Source: Candidatus Brocadiales bacterium (GTDB lineage: Bacteria > Planctomycetota > Brocadiia > Brocadiales > Bathyanammoxibiaceae). Taken from it: a stretch of 16,424 nucleotides of DNA. Both the position numbers and the translations under genes were made by a program. The DNA lies in contig JAUQZZ010000024.1 of NCBI GenBank assembly GCA_030586765.1, forward strand, positions 1 through 16,424, written 5' to 3'. Numbering within the stretch: position 1 is the first letter of the stretch; each line of letters starts with the position of its first letter. Below are positions 8,320-14,521 of the stretch, one piece after another. Under the pieces are notes generated by a model. It ran no database searches. It saw only the letters and a list, made by a program, of their open reading frames with translations, and was not told the origin of the DNA.

Positions 8320-8890
8320 ATTTCAAAGGTTTCCGAAATTCCTTAGAATAATACTCCTTATCCTGCCTATTTTCTTTTCGGGAGCCTTGATATATTACTT
8401 CTTAACCATACCCAAGTCAGCAGAGGTAGAAAAACTGAAGCGCGATATAAAAACCGTCGAGAACGATTTAAACAGGAACAGACAGTTACTGCAGACGATG
8501 ACTCCTCTTACAGAAAAGGAAAGAAAGGGCATAAGCAATACAAAGCAGGCCCTATCCTCTATAGTGGAGGGTCTAGGACCGACTAATGAGATATACAATA
8601 GACTAACTGCCAGGGCTACATCTTGTAACATCCTTGATGTATCTCTTGACCCTACTTATATCCCCACGGAAGGAGCTGTCCCAGGAGGGGAAAGTATTCT
8701 AGGCCTGGCGGGCTACAGGTCTTTTGCAAAAGTGTCCTTTCACTCAAGCTTTAGAGACCTGGCCTGCTTCCTAGAGGGCATTAGTGGAACGAAGAAGGAC
8801 GTAATAATAGAATCCATGACCATAGAACGTGAGCATCCTATACCCTCTGCAGTGCTAGTTCTTAAGTTTTTTACTAAAGAAACCAGATAG
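8300..8890 (+). CDS. pilO: PilO-like type IV pilus inner-membrane alignment protein
   Basis: A 196-residue bitopic protein. It has a basic cytoplasmic start, one membrane helix (about 15-37, FLRIILLILPIFFSGALIYY), a coiled coil (about 40-90, EVEKLKRDIKTVENDLNRN), and a periplasmic ferredoxin-like domain with the PilO-type pattern YRSFAKVSFHSSFRDLACFLEGI. In the family, PilO pairs with PilN and links the platform to PilP and the secretin. The GTG start at 8300 is set by a near-perfect AAGGAGG six bases upstream, inside the end of the pilMN gene. No pilP or pilQ follows, so the outer-membrane part of the machine must be encoded elsewhere. Identity rests on position and topology more than on diagnostic residues. 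Confidence 0.8.
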   Translation: MPLLKDRFQRFPKFLRIILLILPIFFSGALIYYFLTIPKSAEVEKLKRDIKTVENDLNRNRQLLQTMTPLTEKERKGISNTKQALSSIVEGLGPTNEIYNRLTARATSCNILDVSLDPTYIPTEGAVPGGESILGLAGYRSFAKVSFHSSFRDLACFLEGISGTKKDVIIESMTIEREHPIPSAVLVLKFFTKETR

Positions 8891-8931
8891 AGACTTCTGA
8901 AGAACTCCAATGATGGAGTCTGCTACGGTAC

Positions 8932-9064
8932 TCCCTCCCCCTTGATGGGGGAGGGAAGGGTGGGGGTGATTGTAATGTACAACCGTATAACTGTTCATAG
9001 CAAGTGGACTTAGGTGAACCAGATGTCACCCTCCCCCCTTTCCCCTCCCATCAAGGGAGGGGGG
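8932..9064. repeat. Long imperfect inverted repeat, MITE-like, downstream of the pilus operon
   Basis: The left arm (about 8932-8969) contains TCCCTCCCCC, TTGAT, GGGGGAGGGA and then AAGGGTGGGGGTGA. The right arm (about 9026-9064) is close to its reverse complement (TCACCCTCCCCCC, TTTCCCC, TCCCATCAAGGGAGGGG). About 56 bases lie between them. The left arm is also a hairpin by itself: a 10-bp stem (8932-8941 with 8947-8956) around TTGAT. No protein is encoded. It looks like a nonautonomous palindromic element rather than an intrinsic terminator, since no T-run follows. Confidence 0.6.
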
Positions 9065-9133
9065 AAATCAAAGCAACTTATAAACTTTTTCAGAGCTCTC
9101 TAAGTAATTAGACAAAGGAATTAGGAAGGAAAG

Positions 9134-9742
9134 ATGAAGAAACAGACTCAATCCCCTGAAAACCCCAAGACGTGTAAAGAGGCTGGAGACATGTTCACGC
9201 AGGCCTGCATCACCTCTATCCACCTCACAGGTGAAGTGGATAGAAAGGCCCTGGAGGATATGGAGACAAACTACTGGAACATCCCTGATTCCAGGGAGCG
9301 CTACAAATCCCTGGTAAAAGGATACCACTCTATCCGTTTAGCCCTGATGGCCTCGGGTAATACCATAGAGGCCCGACTGCTAAAGGACAAGGAATCCAGG
9401 GCAAAGTTGAAGTACTACTGGAATTTTGGCCCCCGCCCTGTTGCCCTCTGGAGCTGGCTCACAGGCCCAGAAGGGCTGAAACATTTCTTGCTCCTGTGGT
9501 CCTCCATGGTATTCCTGATATTTCCTCTGGTGTATAGTGCTGGAGACCTCTTGAGGTCGTCATCAGGCCCCTTAAGTCCCTGGGATTATGTCTATTTCTC
9601 TATCTGCACCGCTACTACACTGGTTTACGGCGACATCATGCCCTGCGGCCTGGGCAAGTTTATCGCTGTAACGGAAGGGGTCTTCTCCTACTTTGGACTG
9701 GGCCTCCTCTTCTGGATACTTATGGAAAAATTTGAACATTAG
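9134..9742 (+). CDS. Small two-TM pore-loop ion channel protein with soluble N-terminal domain
   Basis: A 202-residue protein. Residues 1-105 are soluble and helical (YKSLVKGYHSIRLALMASGN followed by TIEARLLKDKESRAKLKYYW). This pattern also precedes pore domains in some pentapeptide-associated bacterial channels. Residues about 113-140 form the first membrane helix, 150-170 the pore loop and 175-198 the second helix, as in the Ion_trans_2 (KcsA-like) family. The filter reads T162-L-V-Y-G-D167 instead of TVGYGD, so the first filter glycine is valine. Ion selectivity for potassium is therefore doubtful. ATG at 9134 has a GGAAGGA Shine-Dalgarno. The gene stands alone between an inverted repeat and an AT-rich gap. 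No RCK or ligand-binding domain follows the pore. Confidence 0.78.
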   Translation: MKKQTQSPENPKTCKEAGDMFTQACITSIHLTGEVDRKALEDMETNYWNIPDSRERYKSLVKGYHSIRLALMASGNTIEARLLKDKESRAKLKYYWNFGPRPVALWSWLTGPEGLKHFLLLWSSMVFLIFPLVYSAGDLLRSSSGPLSPWDYVYFSICTATTLVYGDIMPCGLGKFIAVTEGVFSYFGLGLLFWILMEKFEH

Positions 9743-9763
9743 AACGTGGGGATGGAACGTTCT
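9741..9763 (+). terminator. Weak hairpin at the end of the channel gene
   Basis: AGAACGT (9741-9747) and ACGTTCT (9757-9763) can form a 7-bp stem with a 9-base loop that begins inside the TAG stop. No T-run follows, so intrinsic termination is uncertain. Confidence 0.25.
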
Positions 9764-10287
9764 ATCTAAGCCCTTGCCCGCTTAGAAAGCTGGTATGCTC
9801 AGAAAATAGGCTAATGCCCTTATGGAGCTTAGGAGGATTGCTTACCTATGTCTTTGCCTTCTTCTTTATCCCGTTCCTTCCCTTTCGACCTGAGTATAAT
9901 AGTTACCCCAAGGAATTTAATCTCGACTTCTCCTTCTCTGAGAGTATTTATAATGGGTTGGATAACCTCAATTCCCCGTCCACTCATGCAAAAAGCAGAG
10001 TAAAAAAATAATACTAAAAACAAAATTGAAAAATAAAATTGTTAACGGCTTCCCACCACTTTCCATAAACGGTTTTTTCTTTTGGTTGTCCTATCCATTT
10101 AGCAGCATTAAGAATCGACACTATTGCAGCCATAATAAAGTAAAAAAAGATAATACAATTACTGTTCAGACTGTGGCTTAGCATAAGATTTTGTTATCCA
10201 TAATAAGAAATTGCGATAAGGCACCTAAATCGTACCGGCGTACTGAATATTATTTGGTTTTTCTCTGTTGTTACGAACAGTGTATAT
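9743..10287. other. AT-rich gap between convergent genes; no convincing gene
   Basis: These 545 bases separate the plus-strand channel gene from the minus-strand DUF pair. From about 9990 to 10290 the DNA is much richer in A and T than its surroundings. Two short minus-strand reading frames exist: 9987-9829 (52 residues, MSGRGIEVIQPIINTLREGE onward, continuing VEIKFLGVTIILRS) and 10133-10014 (39 residues, MAAIVSILNAAKWIGQPKEK onward). Both read like protein, yet neither has a visible Shine-Dalgarno and they lie in different frames. They may be relics of decayed genes. I see no tRNA, rRNA or insertion-sequence terminus. Confidence 0.5.
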
Positions 10288-10485
10288 TTATTTCTCTACT
10301 CTTACTTTAAAAAGACTTTTTAAGGGCAGGCGCTTACTGGCGTCAAAGATCTCGATACCTACTATCTCATCCTTTTCTGTGGTATCAAGGACTACCCCCT
10401 CTTCAATCTCAATGGCCCCTTCAGGCTTCTTGGTGGAGAATTGGATATAAGCTATGTCGTGTTCCTTGTCGTAGCTAACTTTCAT
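10288..10485 (-). CDS. DUF2283 (YuzE-type) protein, probable antitoxin partner
   Basis: A 65-residue protein of the DUF2283/COG5428 family: MKVSYDKEHDIAYIQFS start, then EGVVLDTTEKDEIVGIEIFDASK. Proteins of this family have been predicted in computational surveys to act as antitoxins of small two-gene modules. ATG at 10485 overlaps the upstream DUF4258 stop as ATGA, so translation is coupled. The protein is full length and intact. Confidence 0.82.
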   Translation of the reverse strand: MKVSYDKEHDIAYIQFSTKKPEGAIEIEEGVVLDTTEKDEIVGIEIFDASKRLPLKSLFKVRVEK

Positions 10486-10727
10486 GGAGTTTTCTTCCAG
10501 TAAGACTTCTTCAAGGGATAAGCCGAGAGCACTACAATATCTCCCTCTTCCTGAACATAGACAACCTTAATGGGCATCCCTTTAAAACGTAGTTCAAAAG
10601 TTTTGTACACCACTTTTCTACCAGATTCAACATCTATTTTGTCAGGTTCAGAGATAGTCTCTTCAACTTCTTCCTTAGTTATCCCATAGAGATTCATTCT
10701 ACGTCTGGCATGCCTAGTGAACTTCAT
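10482..10727 (-). CDS. DUF4258 protein, probable toxin of a two-gene module
   Basis: An 81-residue DUF4258 protein. It begins MKFTRHARRRMNLYGITKEE, with the F-(T/S)-x-H-A-x-x-R-M and I-(T/S)-x-E-(E/D)-V hallmarks. It continues with the central YKTFELRFKGMPIKVVY strands and VVLSAYP at the end. Its pairing with DUF2283 is a recurrent arrangement in bacterial and cyanobacterial genomes and is widely predicted to be a toxin-antitoxin pair. The molecular activity is not established by sequence. The basic N-terminus (RHARRR) could suit an RNA- or ribosome-directed role. ATG at 10727. A short dyad AGAGA-AA-TCTCT lies at 10733-10744, just upstream, where an autoregulatory operator would be expected. 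Confidence 0.82.
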   Translation of the reverse strand: MKFTRHARRRMNLYGITKEEVEETISEPDKIDVESGRKVVYKTFELRFKGMPIKVVYVQEEGDIVVLSAYPLKKSYWKKTP

Positions 10728-10767
10728 TTAAGAGAGAAATCTCTACAGTTGTTTCGTGGGTAGTTTC

Positions 10768-10793
10768 GTAGGGTGCGTCTGGACGCACCCTAC
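10768..10793. repeat. Perfect palindrome, GTAGGG/CCCTAC family
   Basis: GTAGGGTGCGTC (10768-10779) and GACGCACCCTAC (10782-10793) form a perfect 12-bp inverted repeat around TG. It lies between the lipase stop and the DUF4258 start. No T-run follows on either strand. Confidence 0.85.
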
Positions 10794-10827
10794 ACCTCGC
10801 AAGGAGTGGACGCTACCAGCTTCCTTC

Positions 10828-11619
10828 TTACAGCTCGTTCCTCTTCAGATTCTCTACAATGCCCCTGTAGAATTCCCTGGTATCAAAATCGCAGAGGAGT
10901 TCCAGGTCCAGTCTCCAGCCTACAAGGTTGAGGTGGTCGGCAGAGAAGTTGCCCATATATTTTACCCCTGGCTCCCCCCAGCGGGCAGAGTCCACGGAGA
11001 CCAGGCCATCGTTCGCCCCTTCTTCCTTCTGAATGAAATCAAACGAAGGCCAGAGCAGGGGCGTTATCCTGGACTTTTCCTTAGCCCCACTATAGGTGAA
11101 ATATCTTACTTCTTTTGCGTTTTTCGCCCGCTTGTTAAATCTCATACAACTCTCTGTGGTCAGGTCGAAGAAGGTCTGTGGGTCCATGCCAAGTAACCCT
11201 TTGAGTAGTTGCGCTACCAGGGTAAGCCTTCTTGTGCCCCAATCGGCAATGGAGGTCCCGTGGTGAGGGGTGGCTATGGTAGAGAGGGATGCTACCTTAT
11301 CTTCCATACCCAGGCACGATATCATATACCTGGCATCCAGCCCGCCCTTACTGTGGGCGATGATATTCACCTTCTTGGCCCTGGTTGCCCTGAGGTAATC
11401 CAGAATCTGAACCTTGAGGAGTTCAGCCCTCCTTTCCACCCGCGCCATCTCCGTGTTAAGGGCCTTCACCTGGCATCCCATAGACCTCATATACCTGGCT
11501 ACCCCTAAGAAGTAGGAGACTATCTTGTAATCAAAACCAAAAAGCCCTGGCGCCAGGACTATTGGGTAGTTTGTAACCTTGTGGGTCCTTAGATTCGCTT
11601 TGCTCACTACAAGCTTCAT
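10828..11619 (-). CDS. Family I lipase-like alpha/beta hydrolase
   Basis: A 263-residue serine hydrolase resembling family I bacterial lipases (Pseudomonas/Proteus LipA type), which cleave acyl esters. The oxyanion region reads YPIVLAPGLFGFDYK. The nucleophile elbow AHSKGGLDARY carries S90, then ATPHHGTSIAD, the catalytic aspartate D204 in EGANDGLVSVDSARWG and the catalytic histidine H229 in ADHLNLVGW. In canonical lipases the oxyanion motif is HGLFGFD. Here the histidine is missing (APGLFGFD). I start at the ATG at 11619, which has GGAG seven bases upstream. A TTG extension to 11673 would begin inside a palindromic repeat. No signal peptide is visible, so the enzyme is likely cytoplasmic or exported by a leaderless route. 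No lipase foldase is nearby. Confidence 0.85.
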   Translation of the reverse strand: MKLVVSKANLRTHKVTNYPIVLAPGLFGFDYKIVSYFLGVARYMRSMGCQVKALNTEMARVERRAELLKVQILDYLRATRAKKVNIIAHSKGGLDARYMISCLGMEDKVASLSTIATPHHGTSIADWGTRRLTLVAQLLKGLLGMDPQTFFDLTTESCMRFNKRAKNAKEVRYFTYSGAKEKSRITPLLWPSFDFIQKEEGANDGLVSVDSARWGEPGVKYMGNFSADHLNLVGWRLDLELLCDFDTREFYRGIVENLKRNEL

Positions 11620-11661
11620 AATGTCTCCAGGAGCCGTGGGGATAGAGCGCCCATGGCTATA

Positions 11662-11689
11662 GTAGGGGTTCAAATTTTTGAACCCCTAC
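11662..11689. repeat. Perfect palindrome, GTAGGG/CCCTAC family
   Basis: GTAGGGGTTCAAA (11662-11674) and TTTGAACCCCTAC (11677-11689) form a perfect 13-bp inverted repeat around TT. It lies between the TPR gene stop (11708) and the lipase start (11619). Confidence 0.85.
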
Positions 11690-11707
11690 TCAGCCACCTG
11701 GGCTGTG

Positions 11708-12517
11708 TTACCAATCAGGGTCCTTTCCCTCCTTAAAATCCCTTAATATCCTTTTAGCCTTTTCTATTATCTCTCTATTTTCCAGTATCTCTGAGGGGAG
11801 AACATCTTCAGGCTGAGAAGTGATATACTCCAGCCTCCCTTTTGAACCCGCCTTATCCCCATTTTCCCAGAGGACCTCAGCCAAAACGATTTGATTATAC
11901 AGGAACCTTGGCTCTATATCAACAGCACGGGTGGCATGTTTCTTAGCCTCTTCTATATCTCCCCTGGCCATTAAGTACTCTGCCAGGCGCATATGATAGG
12001 CACCGTATAGGCCCCTTTCGTCCAGGGCAGCTGCCTCCCGAAAACCCTCTTTAATCTCACCCCCTGTTAGGCCACCCCTAAAGGAATACCTCTTCATATC
12101 CCTGTAGAGCCCCAAATTAACCGCCTTCCAGTAATGGGCCTCAGGGTTCTGGGGGTCTGCCTCTATGGCACCCTTGGCCCACCTCTCTCCCTCCTCACAG
12201 GCCTTCAGCCTCTCCTTCCCTTCCTCCACGAAATAGTAGGCCAGTTTAAAATAGGCCCGAGAGAGCCTTGTTTTTATCTCTGAGCACCCCTTCTCATCCC
12301 CTTCAGAGATACCCCTCAGGGCCTCTTTGTATCTCCCTATAGCCTCCTGGAGGTTTTCTCTACCTTTATTCAACTCATGCCTCTTACTATAAAGTTCATC
12401 CCCCTCCCCAACCCTATCCCTCCAACCAACTGCCAGGGCTGAGGTGCCGTAGAGCACTAGCACTATAAACACAATAGCAAAAGCCCGCCTCGGGCGGGTT
12501 GATGAGTTAAGGGTCAT
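11708..12517 (-). CDS. Exported TPR protein, distantly like TRAP T-component proteins
   Basis: A 269-residue protein with an N-terminal export signal: basic RPRR, hydrophobic AFAIVFIVLVLY and a likely cleavage after TSALA (residue 29). The mature part is made of tetratricopeptide repeats. Recognisable units include IEADPQNPEAHYWKAVNLGL, AAALDERGLYGAYHMRLAEY and AVDIEPRFLYNQIVLAEVLW. The HYWKAVNLG segment followed by a turn and a long helix resembles TatT-like periplasmic TPR proteins, a weak similarity. It is probably a periplasmic scaffold. ATG at 12517 has GGAG 12 bases upstream. Upstream frame extension to 12658 enters the repeat cluster and would bury the signal peptide, so I rejected it. 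No TRAP transporter genes are in the window. Confidence 0.75.
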   Translation of the reverse strand: MTLNSSTRPRRAFAIVFIVLVLYGTSALAVGWRDRVGEGDELYSKRHELNKGRENLQEAIGRYKEALRGISEGDEKGCSEIKTRLSRAYFKLAYYFVEEGKERLKACEEGERWAKGAIEADPQNPEAHYWKAVNLGLYRDMKRYSFRGGLTGGEIKEGFREAAALDERGLYGAYHMRLAEYLMARGDIEEAKKHATRAVDIEPRFLYNQIVLAEVLWENGDKAGSKGRLEYITSQPEDVLPSEILENREIIEKAKRILRDFKEGKDPDW

Positions 12518-12602
12518 GAGCGGATTGGTCTCCTTGCCTTTTGCCACCCTCAAAATCTCATCAAATCTTTTAATCCCTGCCAAATTATATTCTACCAATA
12601 TT

Positions 12603-12709
12603 GTAGTTACTCGATTCGTCGAGATTGTAGGGTAAGGCTTTAGCCTTGCGCAGGGCAACCCTAAAGGGTTGCCCTACAAAAAATTTGGCCCCATAAATGG
12701 GGCAACTAC
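12603..12709. repeat. Cluster of consecutive short palindromes between yifB and the TPR gene
   Basis: Four stem-loops lie in a row. They are CTCGA-TTCG-TCGAG (12610-12623, UUCG-type tetraloop), AAGGCT-TT-AGCCTT (12634-12647), AGGGCAACCCT-AA-AGGGTTGCCCT (12652-12675, perfect 11-bp stem) and GCCCCAT-AA-ATGGGGC (12688-12703). The second and third together are bounded by GTAGGG (12627-12632) and CCCTAC (12672-12677). The whole cluster starts with GTAGTTA and ends with CAACTAC, so it looks like nested or tandem copies of one palindromic element family. Confidence 0.75.
12678..12703 (-). terminator. Possible intrinsic terminator of the DUF542-yifB operon
   Basis: On the minus strand, the 7-bp GC-rich hairpin GCCCCAT-TT-ATGGGGC (12703-12688) is followed by CAAATTTTTTG, a six-T run at 12683-12678. 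It lies 17 bases past the yifB stop. Stem and T-run together fit a rho-independent terminator, though the stem is short and the hairpin also belongs to the repeat cluster. Confidence 0.45.
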
Positions 12710-12720
12710 AGATAACCATA

Positions 12721-14256
12721 TCACCTCCACAGCCCCCTGTCCAGGTTTCTATACTGGATGGCCTCAGAGATGTGCTCCAGGCGGAGGTCTTCCGAGGCGG
12801 ATAAGTCCGCAATAGTCCTGGCCAGCTTTAGTATCTTGGTATAGCCCCTGGCTGATAAAGAGAGCTCCATCATGGCCTGATGCAGGAGCGCCTCTGCCTG
12901 CTCGTCCAGGGCGCAGTGCTTCTTTACCAGCCTGCTGGACATATGGGCATTGGTGGTGATGCCGTGTTCCTTAAGCCTCTGGTACTGAATCTCCCTGGCC
13001 CTCTGCACCCTCTGCCTGAGCCTCTCAGAGGACTCTCCAAGGGGGCCTTTAGTGAGGTCGCTATACTCCAGGGCTGGCACCTCTATGTGGATATCAATCC
13101 TGTCCAGCAGGGGCCCTGAAACCCTGGATACGTAACTCTGTATCTGGTGCGGTGTGCATCGGCACTCCTTTCTAGGATGGCCAAAGTAGCCACATGGACA
13201 TGGGTTCATTGCCCCTACCAGCATGATGCAGGCGGGATAGGTGACGGAGCTAGAGGCCCTGGAGATGGTAATCTGCCCTATCTCCAGGGGCTGGCGCAGG
13301 GATTCCAGGGTATTTCTGTCAAACTCAGGGAGTTCATCCAGAAAAAGTACTCCATGATGGGAGAGACTCACCTCCCCTGGCCTGGGGAAGGTACCTCCCC
13401 CTACCAGACCAGCCTCACTTATGGTGTGATGAGGGGTGCGGAAGGGGCGCGTGGCCACCAGGGCGTGGCCCTGGCCTAGGAGCCCACAGACGCTGTATAT
13501 CCTGGTGGTCTCTAGCGATTCCTGGGGAAGGAGCTTAGGCAGGATGGTGGGCAATCGCTGGGCCAGCATGGTCTTACCACCACCTGGTGGGCCTATCATG
13601 AGGACGTTGTGGCCCCCTGCTGCTGCCACCAGGAGTGCCCTCTTGGCATGCTCCTGTCCCTTTACCTCTGCAAAATCTAGGTCGTAAGAACTGGTACTGC
13701 TAAAGACCTCTTCCAGGCTGAGCCTCACGGGCGCTATATTAAGCTGCCCACTCAAGAAACCTACCGTATCCACCAAATTCGTTACAGGGATAACCTCTAT
13801 CCCCTCCACCACCCCTGCCTCATGGGCATTCTCTGCGGGGAGCACCATACCCCTACAGCCCTCCGCCCTGGCCTTCATGGCCATGGAGAGTGAACCCTTT
13901 ATTGGCCGCACCCGTCCATCCAGGGAAAGCTCACCAGCAATAAGATAGTCCTTTATCCTGGGGGTGTCTATCTGGCGGCTTGCCTGGAGGAGACCCACGG
14001 CAATGGGGAGTTCAAAGGCAGGCCCCTCTTTTTTTATGCTGGCTGGGGCAAGGTTTATGGTGATGTGGTCAGAGGGGAAGCGGTAGCCGCTGTTGATAAG
14101 GGCGGCCCTCACGCGGTCGCGGCTCTCCTTCACCGCCTGGTCGGGCAATCCCACTATTACCGTATAGGGTAAGGTCCCACGGCTGACGCATACCTCTACC
14201 TCTATGATATAGGCGTCTATGCCATAGACAGCGGAGCTGGAGACCTTGGAGAGCAT
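12721..14256 (-). CDS. yifB: YifB/ComM family AAA+ ATPase (Mg-chelatase-like)
   Basis: A 511-residue full-length member of the YifB/ComM family. ComM of Vibrio and Haemophilus is a hexameric branch-migration helicase that aids integration of transforming DNA. The N-terminal ChlI-like domain (1-175) has the family start SSAVYGIDAYIIEVEV, VGLPDQAVKESRDRVRAAL and NLAPASIKKEGPAFELPIAV. The AAA+ core has Walker A GPPGGGKT (222-229), HTISEAGLVGGG, Walker B VLFLDELPEF, the cysteine cluster NPCPCGYFG...CRC, and GPLLDRIDIHIEVP. The C-terminal domain ends with SARGYTKILKLARTIADL and RNLDRG. ATG at 14256 has AAGGG upstream, partly overlapping the stop of the DUF542 gene 9 bases away, so the two share a transcript. 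Confidence 0.93.
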   Translation of the reverse strand: MLSKVSSSAVYGIDAYIIEVEVCVSRGTLPYTVIVGLPDQAVKESRDRVRAALINSGYRFPSDHITINLAPASIKKEGPAFELPIAVGLLQASRQIDTPRIKDYLIAGELSLDGRVRPIKGSLSMAMKARAEGCRGMVLPAENAHEAGVVEGIEVIPVTNLVDTVGFLSGQLNIAPVRLSLEEVFSSTSSYDLDFAEVKGQEHAKRALLVAAAGGHNVLMIGPPGGGKTMLAQRLPTILPKLLPQESLETTRIYSVCGLLGQGHALVATRPFRTPHHTISEAGLVGGGTFPRPGEVSLSHHGVLFLDELPEFDRNTLESLRQPLEIGQITISRASSSVTYPACIMLVGAMNPCPCGYFGHPRKECRCTPHQIQSYVSRVSGPLLDRIDIHIEVPALEYSDLTKGPLGESSERLRQRVQRAREIQYQRLKEHGITTNAHMSSRLVKKHCALDEQAEALLHQAMMELSLSARGYTKILKLARTIADLSASEDLRLEHISEAIQYRNLDRGLWR

Positions 14257-14265
14257 ATTGAGCCC

Positions 14266-14460
14266 TTAGGCAACGGCCCCGTTCAGGGCCTTAAGGAGGG
14301 AGACCAGGTCCACACCATCGGCCCTGGCCGTCTTCTCTATAGAGAATCCCCCGCCACAGCAGGAGTCCACCTTGAAGTCCTTAAAGACCTTCATGGTCTT
14401 GGGGTACTTCCTGATTACATCGTTTATTATCATGTCTTTGGTGACTAACGCCTTTACCAA
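14266..14460 (-). CDS. Stand-alone ScdA_N (DUF542) mini-protein
   Basis: A 64-residue protein that consists only of the ScdA_N/DUF542 domain: VTKDMIINDVIRKYPKTMKV, FKDFKVDSCCGGG with the signature CCGG at C34-C35, and a C-terminal helix VDLVSLLKALN. In RIC/YtfE/ScdA di-iron repair proteins this domain precedes a hemerythrin-like domain, which is missing here. Stand-alone versions are found in anaerobes, with links to nitric-oxide and iron-sulfur stress. The start is TTG at 14460, decided by a strong GGAGGTGAG six bases upstream. The first ATG (14433) would remove a conserved part of the domain start. It is the first gene of an operon with yifB. Confidence 0.85.
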   Translation of the reverse strand: MVKALVTKDMIINDVIRKYPKTMKVFKDFKVDSCCGGGFSIEKTARADGVDLVSLLKALNGAVA

Positions 14461-14496
14461 TTTCTCACCTCCATCTGGGCATTTATTATTATGTAG

Positions 14497-14520
14497 TGGA
14501 CAGGTCTTTAGACCTGTCCA
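14497..14520. repeat. Perfect 11-bp palindrome at the predicted start of the DUF542-yifB transcript
   Basis: TGGACAGGTCT (14497-14507) and AGACCTGTCCA (14510-14520) flank TT. The palindrome covers the predicted start point of the minus-strand promoter. It could be an operator, a leader hairpin, or a copy of the dispersed palindrome family. Confidence 0.8.
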
Positions 14521-14521
14521 G

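Noticed and set aside
8904..8919. ACTCCA-ATGA-TGGAGT hairpin after pilO as a terminator
   Set aside because: Only six base pairs and no T-run. Left as unassigned.
9814..10011. 65-codon plus-strand frame after the channel gene, with a hydrophobic start
   Set aside because: It has no family resemblance and no good ribosome-binding site, and it enters the AT-rich region. Not distinguishable from chance.
11620..11673. N-terminal extension of the lipase from a TTG at 11673
   Set aside because: The extension starts inside a palindromic repeat and has no Shine-Dalgarno. ATG at 11619 has GGAG at good spacing.
12518..12658. N-terminal extension of the TPR protein from a TTG at 12658
   Set aside because: It begins in the repeat cluster and would place a signal peptide in mid-protein. 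The ATG at 12517 gives a standard export signal.
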